Source of the DNA: an uncultured Fibrobacter sp.
GTDB taxonomy: Bacteria > Fibrobacterota > Fibrobacteria > Fibrobacterales > Fibrobacteraceae
NCBI RefSeq assembly: GCF_947305105.1
Contig: NZ_CAMZCS010000001.1
Coordinates: 248,001 to 312,000 of the forward strand
DNA: 64,000 nt
Reading direction: 5' to 3'
In this document: piece by piece, positions 15,759 to 23,313 of the stretch
How positions within the stretch are numbered: the stretch's first letter is position 1
How the letters are laid out: each line of letters starts with the position of its first letter
Translations under genes and position numbers: made by a program
Notes under the pieces: model-generated
The model's database searches: none
What the model was told of the DNA's origin: nothing
Seen by the model: only the letters and a program-made list of their open reading frames with translations

Positions 15759-15765
15759 ATATTTG
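15758..15765 (+). promoter_or_regulatory. TATATTTG promoter element of the lipoprotein cluster
   Basis: Exact TAnnTTTG match starting in the terminator T-tract, 20 nt before the preferred ATG at 15786. It probably drives the 15.8-33 kb block. Confidence 0.55.
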
Positions 15766-15785
15766 CGATGATGTTACTCGAACCG

Positions 15786-18635
15786 ATGACTGCAAAGCTG
15801 GTTTGGTTAAGGTCCGTTGCCTTGTTGTCCGTTTTTGCCGCCCTTGCGCTATTCCTGGCATCTTGTTCGGATTTGTACACCGATTCTGCTAGCTCCCTTT
15901 TGCCTGACGAATTTTCCTCGGTCGGCGTTGGTCGCGATTCTCTTGACGAAGATATGGTCCTCGTTCATGCAAAAGGGGCTCACGTGACGCTCGGCACGGA
16001 AGATTCTGCGGTCAAGGTGAACGAGCGGACGAAAATGAGGGTGGAATTTGACTACGATTTTTCGATAGGCAAGCACGAGGTCACTTGCGGAGAGTTTAAT
16101 AAATTTGCCAAGGCGAAAAAATCTGCGCTCAAGAACCAAGTGCCTTGCAAGTCGAGTAACCTGCCGGCAACAGAGATCACCTATTTTGATGCGGTGCTTT
16201 TTGCAAATGCCAAGAGTGCCGCGATGGGGGTGGATTCCGCTTATTCGTACCTGCATGCCATTTATGACGACGACGGAATTTGTGTTAACTTGGAAGGGCT
16301 TGTATTCAGGTCGGAAGTGAACGGCTATAGGTTGCCTACCGAGGCGGAGTGGGTACTTGTCGCAAGTCAGGGGTGGAATCCGTCGGAATCCTGGAATGCC
16401 TCTAATTCAAAATACCAAATCCATGAGGTCTGCAAAAAAAAGAAAAACGAATTGGGCCTCTGCGATATGGCAGGGAATGTCGTCGAATGGACGAATGATT
16501 GGATGGGAGCGTTCTGGGATACTACGGTAGTCGACTTTATGGGGGCCTCAGACCGGAACGGTGTCGGGGAGCGTGTTCTCAAGGGGGGCTGCTATAAGAA
16601 CTATGCGGAAAATATTAACCTGTATGCTCGTGGGGATGTGTATACGGTGACGTCTTCGACCAAAGCGGAGTATGTCGGGATGCGCCTTGCGCGCGGTCGG
16701 GTGCCTTCGCCGGAGTGGCTAAACGCATCCGGAAGGGTGGAAGCGTCGAAGACATTCCTTGTCGCGAATTTTGCGACGCTGCGGAATGTCGTTAGCATGG
16801 ACAAGATAAAATTGGTATTTCGTGATGATATTACAGGCAACTTGGTCTTTGTCGATTATTCGAGCGGCGCGTTGGCCTTGACCGAAATAAAGGATACCTT
16901 GAATGCGTATCATCCGGATATCTCGCCGGATGGCTCGAAGGTTGCGTTCTGTACGGGTTTGGAAGGTGTCGACGGTTCTTCTGGCATTTATGTCAGGAAC
17001 CTGGACGCAAAGGGCTCGGGTTTGGTAAAGTTGGATGTGAAAAATGCTGCGGTCCCCCGTTGGCAAGTGACTCCGGACGGCGACACGGTAATTGTCTACG
17101 TGACGGATTCCGGTAACAACAAAAACGAGTCGGAATGGCGCTCGAAGAGCACGTGGAAGGTGAAGTTCAAGAAGGGGACCTTTGGAAAACCGGAAAAACT
17201 CTTTGACGGGGCGTATCATGGCGGGATTACCGAGGATGGCCAATTTGCCGTTACGGGCTCCCAACTGCTCAGGGTGAGGGTCGGTGGGCGCGATACGGTG
17301 TGGTACAACGGCGAGCAAGCTTGCAATGTCTCGCTATCGAGGGAACGTATCCGTCGTGTCCTTTTCCTTGATTTCGGATCGAAGACGGGGGAGGCTTTTG
17401 TCGGGGAGAACTATGACACGCATGAACGCTTGCTCGTCATGGATACGGCAGGAACTCTGGTGAATTCGTTTGCCGCTCCCGAAGGCTTTACGTTTGACCA
17501 TAGCGAGTGGGCACAGAACTATGCGAACGACTGGAGACGCGAAATTGCGGTTGCAACGCTTGCCAACAAGAACGGGATGCATTCAAAAATTGTCGTGCTG
17601 AATATGGCCGACAGCAGCTTCACGGAACTTGTTAGCGGCACTGAACTGTGGCACCCGTGCTTGTGGATGAATGCTTCGTATTCCAGAACGAAAAAAACGG
17701 AATTTGATCCTGACAGTGCGGGAATTTACATGAATTCCCTCGATGACCCGAATGCCGTGATTTCTTTGCGGTACAAGATGGAACTGCTTTGGAAGTTCCG
17801 TGACATGGTGCAGGTTGCAATCATGGGGTCGTCGCGTCCCCTGTATTCCGTGTCGCCTTCCTTTTTGAGCAATGGCTATTTTGCCGTGAACCTGGCGCAT
17901 ACTCCAAATTCCATCTACGCGATTAGGGATTACTACATGCGCTATGTCAATCCCCATCTGTACAAATTGAAATTCCTGGTGGTTTCGCTAGATATTGATT
18001 TCTGGAATAAGATGGATAATTCCAAGGCCGACAACTTCTTTGCCAAGGAATACAAGCGTTATCCGGGATATGTGTACGACGAGAACCACAACTATTGGAA
18101 GGATAGCAATCCGCGGGAACTTTATACGTACACCTCGCAAGCCCCGTATGATGACACTCTTGCGCGGCGTATTTACCACACTGACCGGGGGCGTTTCATT
18201 GCGAACGGCTGCGCTTCGGATGGATGGGGTGGGAAAAAACCGGAAGTCGGGCAGGACTCTACATTGTACGACGACGCACCTGAATTGATCGATAACAGCA
18301 TGGCCGCGTTGGATTCGATTATCCGGGTTGCCGCGAATAAGAACGTGACGGTAATCGGAGTTATTTTCCCGCAAAGCCCGGCATACAAGAAAACTGGTGC
18401 GTTTGGCCGTTACGGCATGCGCAGAAGCCTTGCCAAGAAGGTTATTCAAAGGATTGATGACTTGACGCGGGTCTACTCCAACTTTGTATTCTGGGATATA
18501 AACCAGATGGGAGACCATGATTTTGGTGATGATATGGCGACGGACTATGACCATTTGTGCAGTGAAGGGGCAATCCGGCTTTCTATAAAGTTGGATTCCG
18601 TGATTACCGCTATTGAGAAAAAGAATAGTCATTAA
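15786..18635 (+). CDS. Large surface lipoprotein A: FGE-like + TolB-like propeller + SGNH-like domain
   Basis: A 949-residue lipoprotein (signal ending LFLASCS). It matches the description of the Fibrobacter TIGR02171 family (large, often lipoproteins, function unknown). An FGE/sulfatase-modifying-factor-like domain spans about 45-325 (RLPTEAEW, AGNVVEWTNDW, GMRLARG). A propeller covers about 350-630 (HPDISPDGSKVAF). The C-terminal domain has GSSRP (about 681) and DHL (about 921), as in SGNH/DltD-like hydrolases. The FGE catalytic Cys pair is absent (only one Cys, GGCYKN). The start at 15786 gives a clean lipoprotein signal after TATATTTG. It is the first of five paralogues; esterase or acyltransferase activity on surface or plant glycans is inference. 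Confidence 0.82.
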   Translation: MTAKLVWLRSVALLSVFAALALFLASCSDLYTDSASSLLPDEFSSVGVGRDSLDEDMVLVHAKGAHVTLGTEDSAVKVNERTKMRVEFDYDFSIGKHEVTCGEFNKFAKAKKSALKNQVPCKSSNLPATEITYFDAVLFANAKSAAMGVDSAYSYLHAIYDDDGICVNLEGLVFRSEVNGYRLPTEAEWVLVASQGWNPSESWNASNSKYQIHEVCKKKKNELGLCDMAGNVVEWTNDWMGAFWDTTVVDFMGASDRNGVGERVLKGGCYKNYAENINLYARGDVYTVTSSTKAEYVGMRLARGRVPSPEWLNASGRVEASKTFLVANFATLRNVVSMDKIKLVFRDDITGNLVFVDYSSGALALTEIKDTLNAYHPDISPDGSKVAFCTGLEGVDGSSGIYVRNLDAKGSGLVKLDVKNAAVPRWQVTPDGDTVIVYVTDSGNNKNESEWRSKSTWKVKFKKGTFGKPEKLFDGAYHGGITEDGQFAVTGSQLLRVRVGGRDTVWYNGEQACNVSLSRERIRRVLFLDFGSKTGEAFVGENYDTHERLLVMDTAGTLVNSFAAPEGFTFDHSEWAQNYANDWRREIAVATLANKNGMHSKIVVLNMADSSFTELVSGTELWHPCLWMNASYSRTKKTEFDPDSAGIYMNSLDDPNAVISLRYKMELLWKFRDMVQVAIMGSSRPLYSVSPSFLSNGYFAVNLAHTPNSIYAIRDYYMRYVNPHLYKLKFLVVSLDIDFWNKMDNSKADNFFAKEYKRYPGYVYDENHNYWKDSNPRELYTYTSQAPYDDTLARRIYHTDRGRFIANGCASDGWGGKKPEVGQDSTLYDDAPELIDNSMAALDSIIRVAANKNVTVIGVIFPQSPAYKKTGAFGRYGMRRSLAKKVIQRIDDLTRVYSNFVFWDINQMGDHDFGDDMATDYDHLCSEGAIRLSIKLDSVITAIEKKNSH

Positions 18636-18656
18636 GTCATTTTATATATTATAAAT

Positions 18657-20597
18657 GTGAATACAAGATACGCTTTCCCCCTATTATTTTCTGCAGTGGG
18701 AATCGCCGCTGCGTTGACTTTCATTTCTTGCGCATCGAGTGGCTCCGTGCCGCCCGCTGTCGAGGCTGCTCGTTCTGAGTTCGGACCGATCGGTGCTGAT
18801 GTGACTCCGGAGTCGGTTTTCGAGATAAAGGTCGTCGATGCGGATCGCCAGGTGCGCGTCGTGAACAAGCCGACCCTGGCCGCGCTTGACTTTGCGGCGT
18901 ATTCGAGCAATCCCATCCGCTTGGCCGGTAAGGACGAAGTTCCCGAGAACTACAAGGGCTCAATGGAAGGGGCGAACATTGCCGATTATCCGTTCCCAAT
19001 GTTCGATACGATTCTTGCGTATATGCCGCAGGCCGTTGCCGGGGTTACTCCGATTGCTTGGGAACCGTTCTCCAAGATTCTGTACGCCCAGACGGGAACC
19101 GATTCGCTTGCGAGCGTCTTGAACTCCGTGGAAGCGGTCAAGTGGGGCGAGCCCGAAGTGTTCCGCGCTTTCCAAAGCGTCACCCGTTTGTGGGGCGTGA
19201 AGAAGGGCAATGCCGTGGAATGGTGGGCCGAGGTGCGGCCCGCTTCGTGGACCAAGCGCCAGGCTTTTTATGGCAAGCTGAAACTTGTCTCGGGTGGCGA
19301 AACGGCCGAGGTGCTCAACTATTATTTGACTGCCGAGATGAATTCCGAAGATGCCATGAACTGGGCCCGTACGCTTTCGTCTTACTGGTACCCGACTTTG
19401 AATACCGACCTCGAACCGCATGTTCCCGGCGATGTCTGGCTTGACAAGAATAATAGACCTTTTGCTGTGATGCGCGGAAACCCGATGGGCAAGCCGATGT
19501 GGGTTGCTTTTGAGGTGCCTGCGTTTAGGATGACGGACGAGGACATCTATGCACAGCGCAAGGCCGATTCCCTGCTCGCTGCAGGCGAGGTCGTGCCTGT
19601 AGACCGCACGCTGGATACGAACTCTGCTTCGAGGTTGGCAACGCTTGAATCAATGGAAAACAGTTGCCCTGCAAATGCCGAGACCGCCAAGTTCCAGAAG
19701 GCTTTGAAGGCCAAGCTCGACAAGTTGCCCAAGGAACAGAACGCCTGGTCCGACAACGGAATGCTCTGGTTCCGCCGCAACGCAAATTACCTGGTTGCTG
19801 ACAAGATTAGCGCGCAGGATAGCCTGCACAATCCGCTGCCGCGCATGATCGAACTGAAACAGCACCTGGATTCCCTCAACATCCAGTTGCTTGTGGTGCC
19901 GGTCCCCGTGAAAGAAGAAATCTATGCCGACAAGATGATTGCCGGTACACCGGAAGACCTTTGCGTGAGCGTAAGTGGCCGTGAGTTTATGCGTGAGATG
20001 CTTGCCGCCGGCATTGACGTGCTGGATTTGTACCCGGCACTGAAGGCCGCCCGCTCCGGTGATGAACCTCCGCATTACAGTTACCAGCGCTACGACACGC
20101 ACTGGGCGCTGCCCGGAATGCTTGCCGCTATGGAACTGCTTGCTGCCAGGGTGACGCAGTATTCCTGGTATGCGGAATCCGGTGCCCGCCCGGGAAGCCT
20201 TGTCATGAAGGATACGGTCGTGCTGCGCGAAGGTGACCTGGTGGCTCACCTGCCGGATGCCGAGAAGTCGAAGTATCCTGCCGACACGCTTGCCGGCATG
20301 AAGATTTACAAGGGCGACAAGGCCTACAAGGGCGACAAGAATGCCCCGATTCTCTTGATGGGTGACTCGTTCACCGGCGTGTTCGAATCCGTCGACCAGA
20401 AGAGCGGCGGCCCGGGCTCGCTGCTGGCCTACGCTGTCGGCCTCGACGTGCAGGTGGCGACAAGCTGGGGCGGCGGTCCCGGCGTGCGTAGCCGCATGAT
20501 GAAGATGACGAAGGACATGCAGAGCAAGCGCCTGGTCATTTACATGATGACGGCCAGGGACTTCTGGCAGTCTCCCATGGAATGGGACAAGCTGTAA
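18657..20597 (+). CDS. AlgX/AlgJ-like SGNH lipoprotein (putative glycan O-acetylation)
   Basis: A 646-residue lipoprotein (signal ending FISCASSG) starting at GTG 18657. The last 280 residues resemble the AlgJ/AlgX/PatB SGNH fold: VLDLYPAL, then RYDTHWALPGM (the D-x-H motif, about 480) and LLMGDSFTG (GDS serine motif, about 566). AlgJ/AlgX proteins O-acetylate polysaccharides using acetyl groups supplied through an MBOAT protein; no MBOAT gene is in this window. The N-terminal 300 residues are unrecognised. A KAYKGDK/KIYKGDK duplication sits near 550. It lies 21 bp downstream of lipoprotein A, in the same operon-like run. Confidence 0.72.
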   Translation: MNTRYAFPLLFSAVGIAAALTFISCASSGSVPPAVEAARSEFGPIGADVTPESVFEIKVVDADRQVRVVNKPTLAALDFAAYSSNPIRLAGKDEVPENYKGSMEGANIADYPFPMFDTILAYMPQAVAGVTPIAWEPFSKILYAQTGTDSLASVLNSVEAVKWGEPEVFRAFQSVTRLWGVKKGNAVEWWAEVRPASWTKRQAFYGKLKLVSGGETAEVLNYYLTAEMNSEDAMNWARTLSSYWYPTLNTDLEPHVPGDVWLDKNNRPFAVMRGNPMGKPMWVAFEVPAFRMTDEDIYAQRKADSLLAAGEVVPVDRTLDTNSASRLATLESMENSCPANAETAKFQKALKAKLDKLPKEQNAWSDNGMLWFRRNANYLVADKISAQDSLHNPLPRMIELKQHLDSLNIQLLVVPVPVKEEIYADKMIAGTPEDLCVSVSGREFMREMLAAGIDVLDLYPALKAARSGDEPPHYSYQRYDTHWALPGMLAAMELLAARVTQYSWYAESGARPGSLVMKDTVVLREGDLVAHLPDAEKSKYPADTLAGMKIYKGDKAYKGDKNAPILLMGDSFTGVFESVDQKSGGPGSLLAYAVGLDVQVATSWGGGPGVRSRMMKMTKDMQSKRLVIYMMTARDFWQSPMEWDKL

Positions 20598-20614
20598 TCC
20601 GGAGCGCCAGAACG

Positions 20615-21364
20615 ATGTTAAAAAAACTGTTCTGGCCGTGCCTCGTGCTGCTTTTGACCGCGGCGCTCACCGCTGCCTTGTGGAGCGGTCGCACTGCCGA
20701 GCCGACGTATGCCGAGATGGCCTGCCTGTTCGAGGAAAAACCGACGGGGTGTGTCGACTCGATTGCGGATTGGAAATCGGGACTTGCTTTTTATGACAGT
20801 GCTGTGGCTGTGTCCAGGGATCCGCTCAAATCCTTGACGGCACTCCTTTGGGATTATTGGAATATTGAATTTGCCGGGGCGGGGGAGGCCGCCGTTTCGA
20901 AGGATGCGGTGCTCCCGTTGCAAGTTTTAAAGAACCGGAAGTCCGGCTGCATGGGCCTTGCCTGGCTTGCCATGATGGTCGCCGAGGCCAGGAATCTGCC
21001 ATTGAACGTGATTCTATTGCCTGGTCATGTCTTTTTGCGTTACGGGAAATTGAACGGGCTGGAAGAGTTTGGCTTTGCGCGCAAGACGGTAAACCTGGAG
21101 CCGAACCGTCGCGGGTATTCGTACACGGACGAGGAATACCGCGAAAAGTACAAGAACGGCCCGTGGACAGGACTGGAGTTCAAGCCTTTGAAAACACGCG
21201 AATTCGTGGGACTTGCCGCATTTGACTTGGGAAACCTGTATATGGACTCCGAACCCCGCCGGGCGCTGGCCTGGTACCGAATGGCGGAAGAATTTTTCCC
21301 TGCGTATCCGGGCATCTCGGTGAATCAGGAAATTGTCAAGAAGCGATTGCCGAATTCATTGTAG
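20615..21364 (+). CDS. Transglutaminase-like (SirB1/Transglut_core2-type) membrane-anchored protein
   Basis: A 249-residue protein with an N-terminal membrane segment (FWPCLVLLLTAALTAALW) and an outside domain. KSGCMGLAWLAMMVAEARN supplies a candidate catalytic Cys (about 110) and LLPGHVFLRY a His (about 138), as in Transglut_core2/SirB1-type domains. A C-terminal helical repeat (LGNLYMDSEPRRALAWYRMA) is TPR-like. ATG 20615 is preferred over an in-frame ATG at 20582 because it begins the basic/hydrophobic signal; it lies 17 bp after the previous stop. Whether it is an active protease or amidase is unknown. It sits between lipoproteins A and B, so it may act on them or their product. Confidence 0.7.
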   Translation: MLKKLFWPCLVLLLTAALTAALWSGRTAEPTYAEMACLFEEKPTGCVDSIADWKSGLAFYDSAVAVSRDPLKSLTALLWDYWNIEFAGAGEAAVSKDAVLPLQVLKNRKSGCMGLAWLAMMVAEARNLPLNVILLPGHVFLRYGKLNGLEEFGFARKTVNLEPNRRGYSYTDEEYREKYKNGPWTGLEFKPLKTREFVGLAAFDLGNLYMDSEPRRALAWYRMAEEFFPAYPGISVNQEIVKKRLPNSL

Positions 21365-21392
21365 CGAAAAATTTTTTTATTAGATTGAAAAT

Positions 21393-23285
21393 ATGAAATG
21401 GAGTATAGTTTTCACCTTCTTGGGAATTCTTTTTGCCGGATGTGGCTTTTTTGATGATTCTTCATCGGATCCTTCTGAGCCGGTTCCCAGCGCTGGTGAT
21501 GAGTTCCCTGTGGAAATGCTTCAAAATGAGTTCCCTGTGGAAATGCTTCAAATAAAGTCATCCAATCAGCTTGTTTCGTTGGGGACGAACGATTGGATTG
21601 CGAAAGCCATTGAACGCCCGTTGATGCAGGTGCGTTTCGATTATGATTTTTCAATAGGTCGGCACGAAGTGACCTGTGGCGAGTTTAATAAACTGATGAA
21701 TTTGACAACAGGCCTTGCGCTGCAATGTGCAGGTGAAAATCTCCCCGCCACTGATTTGACTTTTTATGACGCGGTCTTGTATGCCAATGCGCTGAGCAAG
21801 GCGAAAAACCTTGATACCGCTTATACCTATGCCTATGCGATATTCGATGCCGATTACCATTGCTTGAGATTGGAAAACTATGCTTTCCATCCCGAAGTAG
21901 AGGGCTTCCGTTTGCCGACAGAATCCGAATGGGTCTATGCGGCTGTGCAGGATTGGAACCCCGATTCAAGCTGGAATTTCAGCAATTCCGGTTCTCAATT
22001 GCACGATGTCTGTACTATCGCCGCTAAAGAGGATCTGCCCTGTGACATGGTCGGGAATGCGATGGAATGGGTGAATGACTGGCTCGGAAAATTCCGGGAT
22101 ACAACCGTGTCGAATTACGTAGGCGGCTTGGATATCGGTTCGCTGGGTGGGCGTATTGTGAAGGGCGACTGCTACTTTACGGATGCGGCCCATATGACCT
22201 ACTATTCGCGTGATGATCTTGGCATGGTGCTCTCTTCGATGAAGGCTAATTTCATTGGTTTTAGACTTGCCTTGGGGAAAATTCCCAATGCATCGTTCAC
22301 AGAGAATGCGGCGAATAGCAATGTGGTTCTTCTGCTCAATTCGTTGGAAGTCCGTTCTTTGGTGGGAGCGTCTCAAGTGAAACTAGCCTTCCGTAACGAC
22401 ATGACTCGGAATATGGTCCTAGTCGATTATTCGGGTGATTCCCCGTTGGTGGCAGAAATCGAGGATGATATCGATGTATTCCATTTGGATATTTCTCCTG
22501 ATGGAAAGAGGGTTGCTTTCAGCACGAATCACGAGGGAATGGTGGGTGCTTCGAGCCTCTATGTGCGCGACTTCAATGCAGAAGGAACGAACTTGGTGAA
22601 GCTGGACGTGGAAACGGCGGCTATCCCGCGCTGGCGCGTCCTTGAAAATGGCGATACGGTTATCGTTTATGTGACAAAAACTTCCCTCAATGATGATGAA
22701 ACGGAATTCAAGTTGGCCTCTACATGGCAAGTGAAATTCGCAGATGGCAAATTTGGAGTTCCCGAAAAAATCCTTGACGGTTTTTATCATGGCGGTGTTA
22801 GTATAGACAACTCGTTTGCCGTGACGGGTTCCCGTCTGCTTCGCGCCCGCATTGGCAATCGTGATGTGATTTGGTATAATGGCGAACAGGTTTGCAACGC
22901 TTCCCTTGCCAAGGATGGGAGCAAGCGCACGCTGTTCTTGGACCTTGTTGGAAAAATGGGACGGGAATTTTCGGGTGAAGCCTATAGAGGGCACGAAAAA
23001 ATCCTGGTGGTCGACAGCACTGGAGCTTTGATTCAGATGGTTTCGGCCCCTGCGTCTTATGCATTTGACCATACCGAGTGGATTGCCGGCTTGAACGACT
23101 TTGTCATTGCGACTGTGGTGAATCCTGATGGCTTCCATGAAAAGATTGTTCTTGTAAACATGACCAATGGCGAAATTACGGATTTAGCCTATGGTGACGA
23201 ACTTTGGCATCCTGCTCTTTGGGTGCAACGGGAACAAGATGGGTTCTCACGACTTGATGGGTTTGAAGGAATCATGAATCCTTAA
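21393..23285 (+). CDS. Surface lipoprotein B: short paralogue lacking the SGNH domain
   Basis: A 630-residue paralogue of A, C, D and E with lipobox FAGCG. It has the FGE-like domain (RLPTESEW, MEWVNDWLG) and the propeller (HLDISPDGKRVAF), but stops right after DELWHPALWVQRE, where the others continue for about 300 residues. Its last residues (GFEGIMNP) and the 3' flanking bases match the very end of paralogue C (SLEGIVRP, then TTAAGTGTG), so an internal deletion that kept the 3' end is the simplest reading. The FGE-like region is also the most diverged (GDCYFTDAAH replaces GGSFR). A 27-bp tandem duplication encodes EFPVEMLQN twice. Confidence 0.8.
   Translation: MKWSIVFTFLGILFAGCGFFDDSSSDPSEPVPSAGDEFPVEMLQNEFPVEMLQIKSSNQLVSLGTNDWIAKAIERPLMQVRFDYDFSIGRHEVTCGEFNKLMNLTTGLALQCAGENLPATDLTFYDAVLYANALSKAKNLDTAYTYAYAIFDADYHCLRLENYAFHPEVEGFRLPTESEWVYAAVQDWNPDSSWNFSNSGSQLHDVCTIAAKEDLPCDMVGNAMEWVNDWLGKFRDTTVSNYVGGLDIGSLGGRIVKGDCYFTDAAHMTYYSRDDLGMVLSSMKANFIGFRLALGKIPNASFTENAANSNVVLLLNSLEVRSLVGASQVKLAFRNDMTRNMVLVDYSGDSPLVAEIEDDIDVFHLDISPDGKRVAFSTNHEGMVGASSLYVRDFNAEGTNLVKLDVETAAIPRWRVLENGDTVIVYVTKTSLNDDETEFKLASTWQVKFADGKFGVPEKILDGFYHGGVSIDNSFAVTGSRLLRARIGNRDVIWYNGEQVCNASLAKDGSKRTLFLDLVGKMGREFSGEAYRGHEKILVVDSTGALIQMVSAPASYAFDHTEWIAGLNDFVIATVVNPDGFHEKIVLVNMTNGEITDLAYGDELWHPALWVQREQDGFSRLDGFEGIMNP
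21501..21553 (+). repeat. 27-bp in-frame tandem duplication in lipoprotein B
   Basis: GAGTTCCCTGTGGAAATGCT... occurs twice end to end (21501-21527, 21528-21553), giving a doubled EFPVEMLQ in the region just after the signal peptide. Confidence 0.9.
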
Positions 23286-23301
23286 GTGTGCTATTATTTT
23301 T

Positions 23302-23309
23302 TATCTTTA
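23302..23309 (+). promoter_or_regulatory. TATCTTTA promoter element, near-leaderless, before lipoprotein C
   Basis: TATCTTTA preceded by a T-run, 4 nt before the ATG at 23314; variant of TAnnTTTG. Confidence 0.4.
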
Positions 23310-23313
23310 GTAT

